Below, one piece after another: positions 36,298 through 46,240 of a DNA stretch of 64,000 nucleotides. A program made the position numbers and the translations under genes. The DNA comes from Jackrogersella multiformis (lineage: Eukaryota; Ascomycota; Sordariomycetes; Xylariales; Hypoxylaceae): positions 3,782,001 to 3,846,000 of the forward strand of contig CADCXD010000001.1 of NCBI GenBank assembly GCA_902806575.1, written 5' to 3'. The notes beneath the pieces are model-generated. The model saw nothing but the letters and a program-made list of their open reading frames with translations. It was not told where the DNA came from and ran no database searches. Each line of letters starts with the position of its first letter. Within the stretch, counting starts at the first letter, position 1.

Positions 36298-36579
36298 CAG
36301 AGCTAACATGTCCAACCCAACCACAGCTTCTCCATCGGCGGCCAGATCTCCTTCGACGTCTTCCCCACGGGCTGGGACAAGACCTACTGCCTGAAGCACC
36401 TAGAAGACGAAGCCAAGAAGCCGGGCGGCATCCAATACACCACGATCCACTTCTTCGGCGACAAGACCTCCCCGGGCGGCAACGACTACGAGATCTACGT
36501 CGACCCCCGCACCATCGGCCACTCCGTCAACGGGCCCGAGGACTGCCTGAAGCAGATAAAGGAGACCTTCGACCTATGA
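35645..36579 (+). CDS. sec53: phosphomannomutase, Sec53/PMM family
   Basis: Interconverts mannose-6-phosphate and mannose-1-phosphate in the cytosol, supplying GDP-mannose for N- and O-glycosylation and GPI anchors. Exons 35645-36201 and 36327-36579 encode 269 residues, close to the family's usual 250-270. It is a HAD-superfamily eukaryotic PMM. The motif LFDVDETLTPAR carries the nucleophile Asp24 and the acid/base Asp26, IGYVGGSNLVKQ follows, and the second exon has the late acidic motif HFFGDKTSPGGNDYEIY. The usual DVDGT reads DVDET here (Glu27). Both exons have strong third-position G/C, as expected for a highly expressed gene. The single 125-bp intron consists largely of a compound microsatellite. 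The gene converges on the PhoD-like gene. Confidence 0.95.
36241..36300. repeat. compound (CA)n(TA)n(GA)n microsatellite inside the sec53 intron
   Basis: Consecutive runs of about 13 CA/AC, 8 AT and 8 AG dinucleotides occupy about half of the phosphomannomutase intron, ending about 25 bases before the CCACAG acceptor. Such arrays are length-unstable, so alleles probably differ in intron size. Confidence 0.92.
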
Positions 36580-37187
36580 ACACCCCGTGACTTGTACCGT
36601 CATGATGCACCGAAAGAGAGAGAGAGATAGAAAAATAAAAATAAATAAAAGGGGCGTGAGGGAGGTATCGTATCGTATCGTATCGAGAACCATCTGCTAG
36701 ATTTGCCTACCCGAATTATACTTGAGATTTGCCGCTAGTCTGCAAATAAATGGATAGATATATCAAAAGGGGACGAGGTATAAAGCGCCTAAACAACCTA
36801 ATGAATTTAGAAATGTCATATACATACTACATAACCCATGAATGTCTTCGCGATTCTTATCATTTGCTACACATATAATATATACATCCGCGGCAGAAAC
36901 GCCAGCTTCGTTCGTAACTTTATTTCATTCAGGCATCACTACCTAGGTATTCAAAAAAGAGTAAGCACTACTAGTAGTACTACTAGCAGCACCATCACCA
37001 AAAACCCGAATTCCAGTTCCAGTTCCAGTTCCACGCTTGCTTCTGCGCGTAGGACCGGACGGCTACACTGGATGTCATTATGCTCTCACTCTCTCTCTCA
37101 CCCACACACTTTCACTCTTGCCCATCCATGACACAATACCTCCTAAACATACCTACACACCCCTCCCCCACCTCCTCTCAGCTCAGC
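36580..37187. other. intergenic region between convergent sec53 and PhoD-like genes
   Basis: This holds both 3' UTRs. It contains four copies of GTATC at 36665-36684 and three copies of TTCCAG at 37011-37033. No gene is seen. Confidence 0.6.
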
Positions 37188-40100
37188 CTACCGCCCGAAC
37201 TCCAGATGGGGCACGATGACGGGGCCGTACTTGGTCGGGGCGGTAAACGTGCCGTCGCCCTGGACGACGAAGTCGATGGCGAGGCTGAGCTTGTTCAAGC
37301 CGCCGCTCGCGTGTCCCTGCTGCGCGGCGTTGGGGCCGTAGGGCGTGGCGGGCACGGCGTCGGGGTCGTAGGCGACGATGGCGACGTAGTTGCGGCGGCC
37401 CATGAGCTTCTTGAGCTCGCGCGGGGACCCGCTGGCGTCCGTGTGGAAGATCTCCATCATGTCCTCCTTGGTGTCGCTGACCTCGTTGCCGCCGTGCGGC
37501 GACGAGGAGGTGGAGGACCGCTGCCCGTTGGCCGGGATGTAGTGCGCCCGGTTGTTGTGCAGCATCTTTAGGATGTACGGCGCTGCCGGCGCTGCTACGA
37601 TCGGCGACGTGATCACCTGGTACATAGTCTTGTGGTCGCTCGGGTGCGCCGGGTCGTGCACCAGGCCTGCGCCTGCGGCGTTGACGTCTGTGGTTGGGAG
37701 GGGTTAGTGGTGTTTTCCAATAATTCTTTTTAAATGGTTTGTTAAGGGCAAGAAAATGGGGAAAGGGGAAAAGGGAAATGATGATGAAAAAGGAAATCGA
37801 ACATACCTCCGGACAAGAACGTCATACGCAGACCCTTCTGGTGCGAAATGCCCTGCAGCGTGCGGATCAGGTACGTGCGCTCGAGGTCCTTGGAGTCGTG
37901 GGTCCACATGTCCTTCAGGATCTCGCCTATGTCCAGGTCGCCGAACTGGTTGACCACGTTGCCCATGAGCCCGGACTTGCCGACGGCCTTCTTGACCTGG
38001 CTGAAGCCCTGCGCGACCATTTCCTTGCCACCGACGATGCCCGCCACCGAGCTCGTCACCTTGCCCAGCACGTTGTACGTCGTGTTGACCGCCTTCTTGC
38101 CCGTCGCGAACGTGTTCGCCAGGCTCTCCACCGTGTCCAGCCGCGGGTATACCAGGGGCACCGACAGCATCCAGAGGCAGTGCTGCACGCTGGGCGGCAG
38201 CATGGCCACCTTGGGGAACAAGCCCTGGTACGTCGGGCCCGCCAGCACGCGGTTCTGCGTCCGTTCCGACCGGAGGTCGACGCCGACGACGACCACCGCG
38301 GGGCCGAGGTATTTGATGAAATGCCAACCCTGGCCCGTGACGGTGAACAGGTCCAAGTCGTGACTTACGTTCCGGAGCACCTCTAGCGTCGTGTGGTGCT
38401 GGAAGAGCAGGTACATATCCACGGCTATCCGGCCGATGTTCCTGAACATCTGCGAGTTTTGCATGTAGTCGGGGTAGGAGCCGTAGCCGTCGAAACTACG
38501 ATAGAGTTAGCATGTTATCCCATCTTATACAAAGCTCGCGCCGTATTCTATGTTAGTAAAGTGTATAGGTAACTTACATGTCGTGGTCGTCGATCTGGCA
38601 GACGTGAGGGATCTGAGCGAACGCCTCGCGGAGGAACGGCTGGTCGAAGTGGCTAGTGTAGAAGTGGAAATAAGCGTGCGACACGTCTTCCTCGTGGCGC
38701 GCCGTCCACGAAGAATTCTTCCTGTTGTCCTTGCCCGGCATCGCCAGCCACTGCTTCAGGAGCGGCACCTCTTTCCACAGCCGGTCGCCGTAGATCTGGT
38801 CGCCCAAGCCGAGCTGGACGTGGAAGCCGCCGCAGTCTACGTTCTTCTGCAGCACGTCTTTCCACATGAACCCAAGGCCGCCGAGCTTGCTGCGCTCGTT
38901 TTGCGACGTGCTGGCCGCGAAGTCGTTTCCGGAATGCGCTATGAAGCGCCAGTTCGTCTCGCTTCGGCCGGCGACCACGAACTCGTATCTAGTACAGCCG
39001 AGGTGCGATGTCACGGCGTAAGTCCACCTGTCCGTGCCATTTTCGCCCATCGGTAATTCGAGATCGTATTTGAAGAATTGATACCTCTGATGCGTGTAGA
39101 TAGAATGAGGCATTAGCTGGCGGGGGTTTGGTGATAAATCGGCACTGAGATGGATATGGATCGTAGGCGGCTGAGGAGCATCCGTGACTATGAGAATACT
39201 CCCTAGCCAGTTTCCCTTCTCGATGTCCATGTTCGTATACCTCAGGTAGGGGCCGAAGTAGACACCATTCGTCGGTTGGACTTTGTACATATCCACGCCG
39301 ACACCTGGAGGCCCCGAGAATCCAGCAGCGGTCGGCGTGGCTGTTGCGACGCTCATGATACTTTCGGCATAGCCGGGAGTCTGCGGCGGGAACATAGGCG
39401 AGGCCATCGCGCTCTGCTTGCCGAACATCGGCGAAGCGAGAGGGTTGCCGTAGGTTGATGCCGTGGGAGACAGAGGCGCGGTCTCGTGGTGAATAGGGTT
39501 GGGGCCCTTGGGGAACTCCCACTGCGTCGCCTGCGTAGCTAGATGGATGTAATAGTACTGACCGGAATTCTGGTCAAGGTGCGCAATCCAACCCTCGGGC
39601 AGCGGCGGCGGCGAAGTGGGACCTTGACCTTGGAATGGCGAGGGAGTGTGAGTAACGACTTGCACTTGCGGGCCATTCTGTTGGCTCTCCGGTCTCGGGT
39701 CGTTCGCGAACGCGGGATGTCCAGGGTGTTGCAAGGCCGGGGACGCAAGTCCAGCTGCTATCTCGGCCTGCTTCTTCGGCGGGGATGCCGCCTGAACCGC
39801 TTGCGCTTGCGCTGGTATCGAGCTCGAGCTCGAACTCGAAATCGATTGTGTTGGCCTTTGCTTCTCGTTGGGATATGCTGAAGAGCCTCCGCTGGGAGTG
39901 ATGCTCGAATACGCTGGCGGGGGGCTAGGCGACATCTGCATCCGCTGGAAGTCCTGTTCCAGCACGCTGATTTGAAGAGCCGGGTTGCCATTACTAGCCC
40001 CATTGGAGGTAGTCGTCGCGGCAATGTTTGATGGCCGCGTTGCTTGAGCATTAAAGCTCGGGGCGGTAGGGCTGGCGACGGGGTTTGCGCCCTGGTATAC

Positions 40101-41075
40101 CGTAGGAGGTCCATGCGGTTGTTGCTCGGGAGACTCCGTAGGCGTCCACGGGCGGGCGGGCTGCTGCTGCGTAGCTGGGTGCTGTCCGTATTGAGCTAAC
40201 CGTTGAGACGCCGCTGGGCTCTGAAGACTGTTGAGCGTCGCCGTCCCGGATATGCCGGCAGCCGCATATCTTGCCTCGATACCTCCTCCTGGGATGTTAC
40301 CTGGCTCGACGATAGGCGTTTCTGGCGGAGGCGGAGACCCTCGGCTTGCTCTCGTGGTCGACGTGGAAGCAGTCGAGCCGAAGCGGTTCACCCCGCTGTC
40401 CGCAGGCATCTTGAGGTAGCTGTTTTCATTCACCTGAGGTCGCGCATTGCTGTTCGTGCTTGAGCCCGAAGCTGTAGAGCTCACCCTAGGTGGGGGATAG
40501 TAGGGCTTCTGGTGATAGTCGGGAAAAGATGTGCTGGAAGCAGCGGCAGCTACCGGCTTCTGCTGGTTACCAAGAGGTTTGGCGAAGAGGCCGCCGTCGT
40601 CTACTTGAGGACTGACAGGACTCAGCGCGCCTGGGAGAGGCTTAGGAGCTGTTCCTCGTCGCTCGGCAAGACCAGGCCTCTTCTCGATAGGACTTGTTTC
40701 TATTCGCGGGGTTGTGTCGTTAAGGCTATCCGAGTGTGTAGAGCTCGTAGGGCTTATGTAAATCTTGTTACCAGATGGCCGACGCTGGTCGACTGGGTAG
40801 GGAGGTCGGCTTGAGTGAGAGGGCTGACCTATCCGATGGTCGTCGTCATCAGGGTATGGCAGGGGCGCAGCAGAGCTCGAAGCGCCCGGCGGCAGCGGAA
40901 AAGTCGGCTTGGAAGATGCCGGTGAGGGATATCTGAATCGCCCCGAAGCTTGATCGGAGGCGGGCTTAGGGCTCTGGGGTTTGAATATCCTTAGAGGTTC
41001 GACGGTAGGGCTGTCGCAATCCTCGGCAGGCTTGTTGAGGAACATCTCCTCATCACGCCTTCCGTGACGATCCAT
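37188..41075 (-). CDS. PhoD-like phosphatase with WW domain
   Basis: Predicted metallophosphatase/phosphodiesterase of the fungal PhoD-like family. Exons 41075-38578, 38495-37807 and 37687-37188 give 1228 residues. The first 480 or so residues are Pro/Ser/Gln-rich and probably disordered. A WW domain follows at about 493-525 (LPEGWIAHLDQNSGQYYYIH, with both tryptophans and a Tyr cluster), which would bind proline-rich ligands. The PhoD-like catalytic region spans about 600-1150. Its signature DDHDIFDGYGSYPDY, rich in metal-ligand Asp/His, is assembled across the first intron (about 827-842), and GLGDQIYGDRLW lies upstream. There is no signal peptide, so it is probably intracellular. Substrate is unknown. 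The later exons are much more GC-rich than the disordered part. Confidence 0.88.
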
Positions 41076-43058
41076 CCTGTTTCACGTACTCTGCTGTACG
41101 TGGAGTACAAAGCAGCTGACAGGCGCAAAGGTACAGGCAGTTGACGCGGGATGACGCACGGAAAGTTGAGATAAAGTTATTTATAGGCGCTTCGCGACAG
41201 CTACCTAGGCGAGCCTTGAGGATATATGCGATGGGTTAACAATTTGTCGCAACTAGGCGGGGTTGCGATGATTGGCTTCGAGTGAAGTCGTGAAGGTCAA
41301 GCTGACGACTTCGGCTAGGGAAATAGAAACAATAGGATACACGAGACAGAGACAATACAGACACGGGCAGGTGAAACGAGTTCAAGAAATGACAAGATGG
41401 ATTCGAAGAGGTCTATGATATGCGACCACCCGTCAGGCCGTATGGGTCCGTATGGCCTTGTATGGCTATGGAGGGGGATCTGGGGGGGAAAGCAACCTTG
41501 TCCGTAGGGTTGGTGGGCTCATCAACCTTGGCAGCTCAGAAGACAGGCCGAGTGATTGGTTGCTTATGAGCAGGCGCTTAAAGAATAGGGAATTATGGGT
41601 GAAGCAGATAGTCCCCCAGGTATCTCCAAGCGCCCAATCAGCCCAACGCATGTTGTAGTACGCAGCATATACTGGTTCCCTCACATGAAATGAGAGCGTA
41701 TTTTTCTCAGGCCAGATTTGCCGGTTTTCCTTGATACCCAGTGTTCTGCAAACCAATAACTCGGGAGGCATAGATAACCCCTATATTTGCTTAAATAGTG
41801 TGCCAAGCGCGAGTTATATCATAACCTCTATCATCTGTAGAAGAATGAGGAATGAGAAACGCGAAGAGATACCTGCGCACTGTCTATAACACTAGACGTA
41901 GACGATCTTTGCTGTGGCGCAAATTAGTAAAATCGACGACAACTGCCCAAGCGCTGTGAGGATATTCGGGAGCGCAACAGGGATCTGGAGGATATTCCCA
42001 TCTGTCCCACCTCGCTCACTAACTGAAGGTATCCATCATAGCGGTAGCATGGGTATGAGGTCTAGCTCAAGCGGCTATTGATTGATCTAATCCTGCCAAT
42101 CGCAAAACATGCGCAAAGGGCATCATGTGTATGCACAATGCACGGCTGTAGAAAATCCTTCCCGTCGCATGGGAATGAATGTTTAAAAATAATAACGTTC
42201 TCGGGAAGCCCCGCCAGGGCTAGCATGCTATCGCCTTATAATGAGGATTTGCCGTAGGGAAATGCTACACTTCTGATATGGCAAATATGTATAGAAGTTG
42301 TATTGATGTTGATTATTAAAGAAAGTTGAAGAGACTGGGTCTAATGTTTAACCTTGTGTTTCTCAACCTGAAAGCCGCATTTAGTAATAATAGACCTGTA
42401 TCGTACTTACCTACCCACGTACTTACCTTCCTACTCTAAGCTACCTAAGTAGGTACCGATAGATAGCAGGTAAGTACGGAAAGGTGGATATCGGGCCGTG
42501 ATAACCTCATAGCTCTTTACCATCTTAATTGAAGACCATAATGGAAAGAGATAGAACAGCCTTAAAGTTAACAAATCTTATATACCAAAATGTGAACGAA
42601 CATAAGTACCTATGTACCTAATATGTACAAGTCTCGGCTCGGTCTCGAACTCTCAGAATCGGGTACGAGGTTAGACCGGTTCCCTCCGCTCGGAGACGAA
42701 CAATCCAACGCGGCGCCGCGGACGAGCAACAACAGCACCGGCTGCCTAGAGCTCGAAACCGCATACATACATACGCATAACGATCGATGACTCTTACCGT
42801 GCGATTCGAAACCGTGGGGCTCGGACGCCGACCTTGTCCTCGTACTACCGAAACTTGATTAAGCCTATGCCTCTTTTCGCCTCCGTCTGCCCATGCCATA
42901 CCAGTCGGGACTCGGGGCTTGAATTCTCGGCCAATCATGACGCATCCTCCTCCCCCAAACCGTCTGGATTAGTGTGTAGTGACGCGTGGCAAGCCTCGAA
43001 ATCATACCAGTACCTACAAATAGTACCTACACCTAGTGTAGGCAGCGCTTTCTAAAGC

Positions 43059-43076
43059 GTTCCGAACTATTCCAAC
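43059..43076 (+). promoter_or_regulatory. imperfect heat-shock element upstream of the sHSP gene
   Basis: GTTCCGAACTATTCCAAC has two TTC units ten bases apart, the spacing of TTCnnGAAnnTTC, but the middle unit reads AAC instead of GAA. It is about 260 bp upstream of the start codon. It is plausible as an HSF site only because of the gene it precedes. Confidence 0.3.
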
Positions 43077-43217
43077 TTGTGTTACGCATGCGCTTCTGAC
43101 TATTTCGTACGTCGTAAGTCATGATTGAATTGCGTTAGTTATTTGCCATCACACGACACACGTTACGCACCCTGGCCTGGAGCCTTGGTCTGCCTTGTGT
43201 ATGTCAACCTGTATGTA

Positions 43218-43225
43218 TATATAAA
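43218..43225 (+). promoter_or_regulatory. TATA box of the sHSP gene
   Basis: TATATAAA lies 108 bp before the start codon and is followed by a CA/CT-rich, pyrimidine-patterned leader. A clear TATA box fits a strongly inducible stress gene. Confidence 0.5.
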
Positions 43226-43332
43226 CCAGATAAAGCGTTCTATCATCCAATTTCAATATCTTCTCAATCAACAATTTCACATCAAGTCCTTGGATACTCA
43301 ATAAATCAACGCATATCTACTAATCATTCAAT

Positions 43333-44409
43333 ATGGCAAACAACGCCAACAACAACAATAACAACAATCAGCAGCCTCCCTTCTGGGAGTTCATGCAATC
43401 GTTCGGTCCACATGGGCCAATGAGAACTGGCGCTGGCGTCGACCACGCCAACACCGGGGCTCAGTTCCCTCAAGGGTTCCCGTTCGACACTGCTCAGTTG
43501 AATAACCCCTGGGCTGGTCACGGCTGGGGCCGTTGGGCCGGGCCGTGGGGTGGTCGCCACGGACATGGATGGCATGGCGGGGATGACTTCCAGAACTACC
43601 GAGACGTACCTGATTCTGACAAGGAGGAAAACAACGAGGACCACGAAATGGAAAGTTCCCCCGACACCATGAGACCCACGCCGGACGAGTCGGTGAACAG
43701 CGACGGCCCACCTCCACCTCCAGGAGCTTTCCCTCACCACCCGCCTCCTCCCCCAGGAACCTTTCCTCACCATCCTCCGCCGCCTCCAGCAGGCGCCCCG
43801 AACCAGTCATCGAACCCTCATTTCCAGCATGGCCGACCGCATCCCTTCGGTTGTTCTCGGGGACGAGGAGGTCGACATGGACACAGGGGAGGTCGGCGTG
43901 GACCACACCCGCCGCCACCGGGCTTTAATGGCCCTTGGGACTTCCGGCCACTGATGCACGCCTTTTCCACTCATCCGTTCGCCCAGGCCTTCAGAGATTA
44001 CGTGGATCAGGCTCGTGATGGTCCCTCCGGCGAGTCCAACGAGCAACACGAGAATGCCTTTGTCCCACCTGTCGACGTCTTCAACACGGAGAAGGCGTAC
44101 ATCCTTCACGTGTCGCTACCAGGTGCGCTGAAATCGGATATCGGAGTAAGCTGGGATGGAGACAAGATCAACATTGCAGGAGTCGTCCACCGCCCAGGCG
44201 ACGAAGAGTTTATCCAATCCCTAGCTTCTAGCGAAAGGAAGGTTGGCATGTTCGAGAGAAGCATCAAGCTACCGCCTCTCGGAAGCGAAGAAAAGGAGGA
44301 TATCGACGGCGTCGGCATCACTGCTAAGATGGAGAACGGTATTCTAATCGTGACCGTACCGAAGACCGAGAAAGAGTGGACTCAAATCCACAAGGTCGAC
44401 ATCCAGTAA
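43333..44409 (+). CDS. small heat-shock protein (Hsp20/alpha-crystallin domain)
   Basis: Predicted ATP-independent chaperone that holds unfolding proteins as large oligomers. A single exon encodes 358 residues, long for the family. The N-terminus has an Asn run (residues 3-12), then Gly/Trp/His-rich text, a Pro-rich block (PPPPPGAFPHHPPPPPGTF-like, about 118-158) and an Arg/Gly/His-rich stretch (about 160-195). The alpha-crystallin domain occupies about 241-352, starting VPPVDVFNTEKAYILHVSLP. It keeps the late A-x-x-x-NG-x-L motif as AKMENGILIVTVP. The long low-complexity N-terminal half could drive condensation or oligomerisation (inference). A TATA box is visible 108 bp upstream. The gene converges on pcc1. 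Confidence 0.92.
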   Translation: MANNANNNNNNNQQPPFWEFMQSFGPHGPMRTGAGVDHANTGAQFPQGFPFDTAQLNNPWAGHGWGRWAGPWGGRHGHGWHGGDDFQNYRDVPDSDKEENNEDHEMESSPDTMRPTPDESVNSDGPPPPPGAFPHHPPPPPGTFPHHPPPPPAGAPNQSSNPHFQHGRPHPFGCSRGRGGRHGHRGGRRGPHPPPPGFNGPWDFRPLMHAFSTHPFAQAFRDYVDQARDGPSGESNEQHENAFVPPVDVFNTEKAYILHVSLPGALKSDIGVSWDGDKINIAGVVHRPGDEEFIQSLASSERKVGMFERSIKLPPLGSEEKEDIDGVGITAKMENGILIVTVPKTEKEWTQIHKVDIQ

Positions 44410-44759
44410 ACGTGGATAATGACTTATTGGAAGGGTCGACTGAATAGGGAATATTGAGGGTAACTGAAGGTTGGAATGGTAGGCGTTAGGAGTTTTAGGT
44501 AGTATCATCTCCATCATAACAATAAAAAAAAATTGTGTCAAAGCATTCAATGTCTTTCAGTATCGTATGTAAGATCAAAGGCTTTAAATGTCTTAGTGAT
44601 AGGTTCTCATTTGTGTTCACTCTGATACTCACATATATACATATCAGAAGTTAGCATTCCACTCCATAACTACTTAGGTAGCTCTAGAACGATCCCGCCG
44701 CGGATGTCGCAATGCCGGACTATTGTTTAGGTGAGAAGCTGGGGAGTTTTGACCTTTAC
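44410..44759. other. 3' flanks of convergent sHSP and pcc1 genes
   Basis: Short AT-rich spacer holding the two 3' UTRs, with an A-rich run at 44521-44533. No gene is seen. Confidence 0.6.
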
Positions 44760-45159
44760 TCATGCTGTGGCGTCATTTAAAGCTAAGACATCAGTGTCGA
44801 GTTCTTGCATGACTTCGATGACAAGATTTAGACTGTCCATGAAAGAGTTTACGGCTACTCGGAGCATCCTATTGGTAGTAGCCTTGTACTCGGTTCGTAA
44901 GATATTCCCTCCTACATCTCCATCGATGGTGCCCTCATGTGCAGGGCCAATATGGAAAGTTCGCTTCACTAGCGGGGACAGTTCTTTATCGACTTGCAAT
45001 GTCTCAAGGGCGATAGATGCTAGTCTAGGCGTCGGGAATGGCACCTCGATAGTTCTAAGAAGTAGTATTAGTATGAGCATTAGTATAACGGTGTTGGTTG
45101 TCGGTGTATATGCTGACGTACAACACGCAAGGGAATTGCATATCTGTTGATGACGCCAT
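44760..45159 (-). CDS. pcc1: KEOPS/EKC complex subunit Pcc1
   Basis: Pcc1 is the small dimerisation subunit of the KEOPS/EKC complex (with Kae1, Bud32, Cgi121), which makes the universal tRNA modification t6A; in yeast it is also linked to telomeres and transcription. Exons 45159-45122 (38 nt) and 45054-44760 join in phase through a GTACGT donor and a TACTAAT branch plus CTTAG acceptor, giving 110 residues. The join produces FPCVLTIEVPFPTPRL, the expected start of the family. It continues through DKELSPLVKR and the hallmark YKATTNRMLRVAVNSFMDSL, then VMQELDTDVL. Length matches the family. A 139-codon frame on the opposite strand overlaps it and is a shadow. Confidence 0.87.
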
Positions 45160-46240
45160 TATAATTGTGTCCCTTTCTAGGTGAGTGTGAGGGTTCGAAA
45201 TGACCTAGGCAGTCAAGTAGATATCGGAATGTGGATTGCGTATTGAGTAAATATTGAGGTTCCAACTTCTGAGCCTCTGCGGGGGGATATAATAGAAAGG
45301 AAGGGGGAAAAAAACAAGGGAGGGGTAATAAGCTACCTAAGGTACCTGATAGGTCGATATGTCAGGTGTTAATGAGATAAGGTTCACTGGCAGACTGGTT
45401 ATGACGGTTTGGTTGGAATTCAGCTGAGGCTTTATGAGGGCGGACGTTTCAGCCACCTATGCAACGCGGACGGTGCAGACCAGGTACTTAGTATAGGTAC
45501 TTCGGTACTTACCTATCTGCCTAGGTGATACGATAGGTACTTAGGTACTTACGTAGCTGCCTATGTACAATACTAGGTACCTAGGTAGTAAAAGGAGGAA
45601 GAGGAGGGCGGTTGCTGAGCAACGAAGGGACCCGTAAACATGACAAGGATATCGTCAAGGTGATTAACCGGATTAGGTAAAAAGGATAAATGAGACGGCT
45701 ATGCAACGGACCTGAGCTTTGGCCATTGCTTCTTCTGCTTCTTCTTCTTACCCCAACAACAACAATAGAATAATAATACGGCATCTGATACAAAAACATC
45801 CTCTCCTTGAGAGAGGCTTCATCTTTTGACGATCTACAACATTTTATTTTTCTCCGAGGTCCAAACTTTTTATCCTCTATTACTATTTTCTCACTCTCAC
45901 TCTCACTCCTGCTATTGCTTGCATAGTTTGCTTCTAGCAAGTGTGTCATTCAATCGATTGCTATGCTAATACATATATGAACACTTCATTTATTCTATTC
46001 ATATCCAACCTCCTCACCGTCCGGATCTCTTCCGTCGGTCCTTCTACTATATCATACACATAAACCTCCAATCGTCAAGTCCGCATCAAGACTTCTCCTT
46101 GTCTATGCATAGCTATAGCCCTTGAAGCTTCCCCGTCCGAGTCCATATTGACGGGCGACTCCAAAGAAGACTCTCGAACGAGTAACAACAACGCAATAGA
46201 AGTTAGAAGTAACGGTACCTAGGTATCAATACCAGTCAAG
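45160..46240. other. divergent promoter region between pcc1 and cdc14
   Basis: This contains TACCTAGGTA-type palindromes at about 45.3-45.6 kb, three TCACTC units at 45891-45909, and the long CT/CA-rich leader of cdc14. A 122-codon minus frame at 45581-45949 has no domain and is rejected. Confidence 0.55.

Larger units (their letters stand above)
41076..43332. other. intergenic region between divergent PhoD-like and sHSP genes
   Basis: This contains both promoters. A frame of 101 codons at 41466-41771 (-) has no start context or domain I can support. The sHSP side carries a TATA box (43218) and imperfect heat-shock-element-like TTC repeats (about 43060-43075). Motifs of the TACCTA type occur near 42.4 and 43.0 kb. 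Confidence 0.5.

Noticed and set aside
37704..38386. Long frames on both strands over the PhoD-like gene
   Set aside because: They overlap the real exon 37807-38495 in other frames and show only Arg/Ala/Gly-rich text without domains.
41466..41771. 101-codon minus-strand frame upstream of the PhoD-like gene
   Set aside because: The text looks somewhat protein-like, but there is no domain, splice partner or family that I can name.
44731..45150. 139-codon plus-strand open frame
   Set aside because: It is the antisense shadow of pcc1, whose product has clear family motifs on the minus strand.
45581..45949. 122-codon minus-strand frame between pcc1 and cdc14
   Set aside because: No domain; it spans CT-rich leader sequence and a repeat block.
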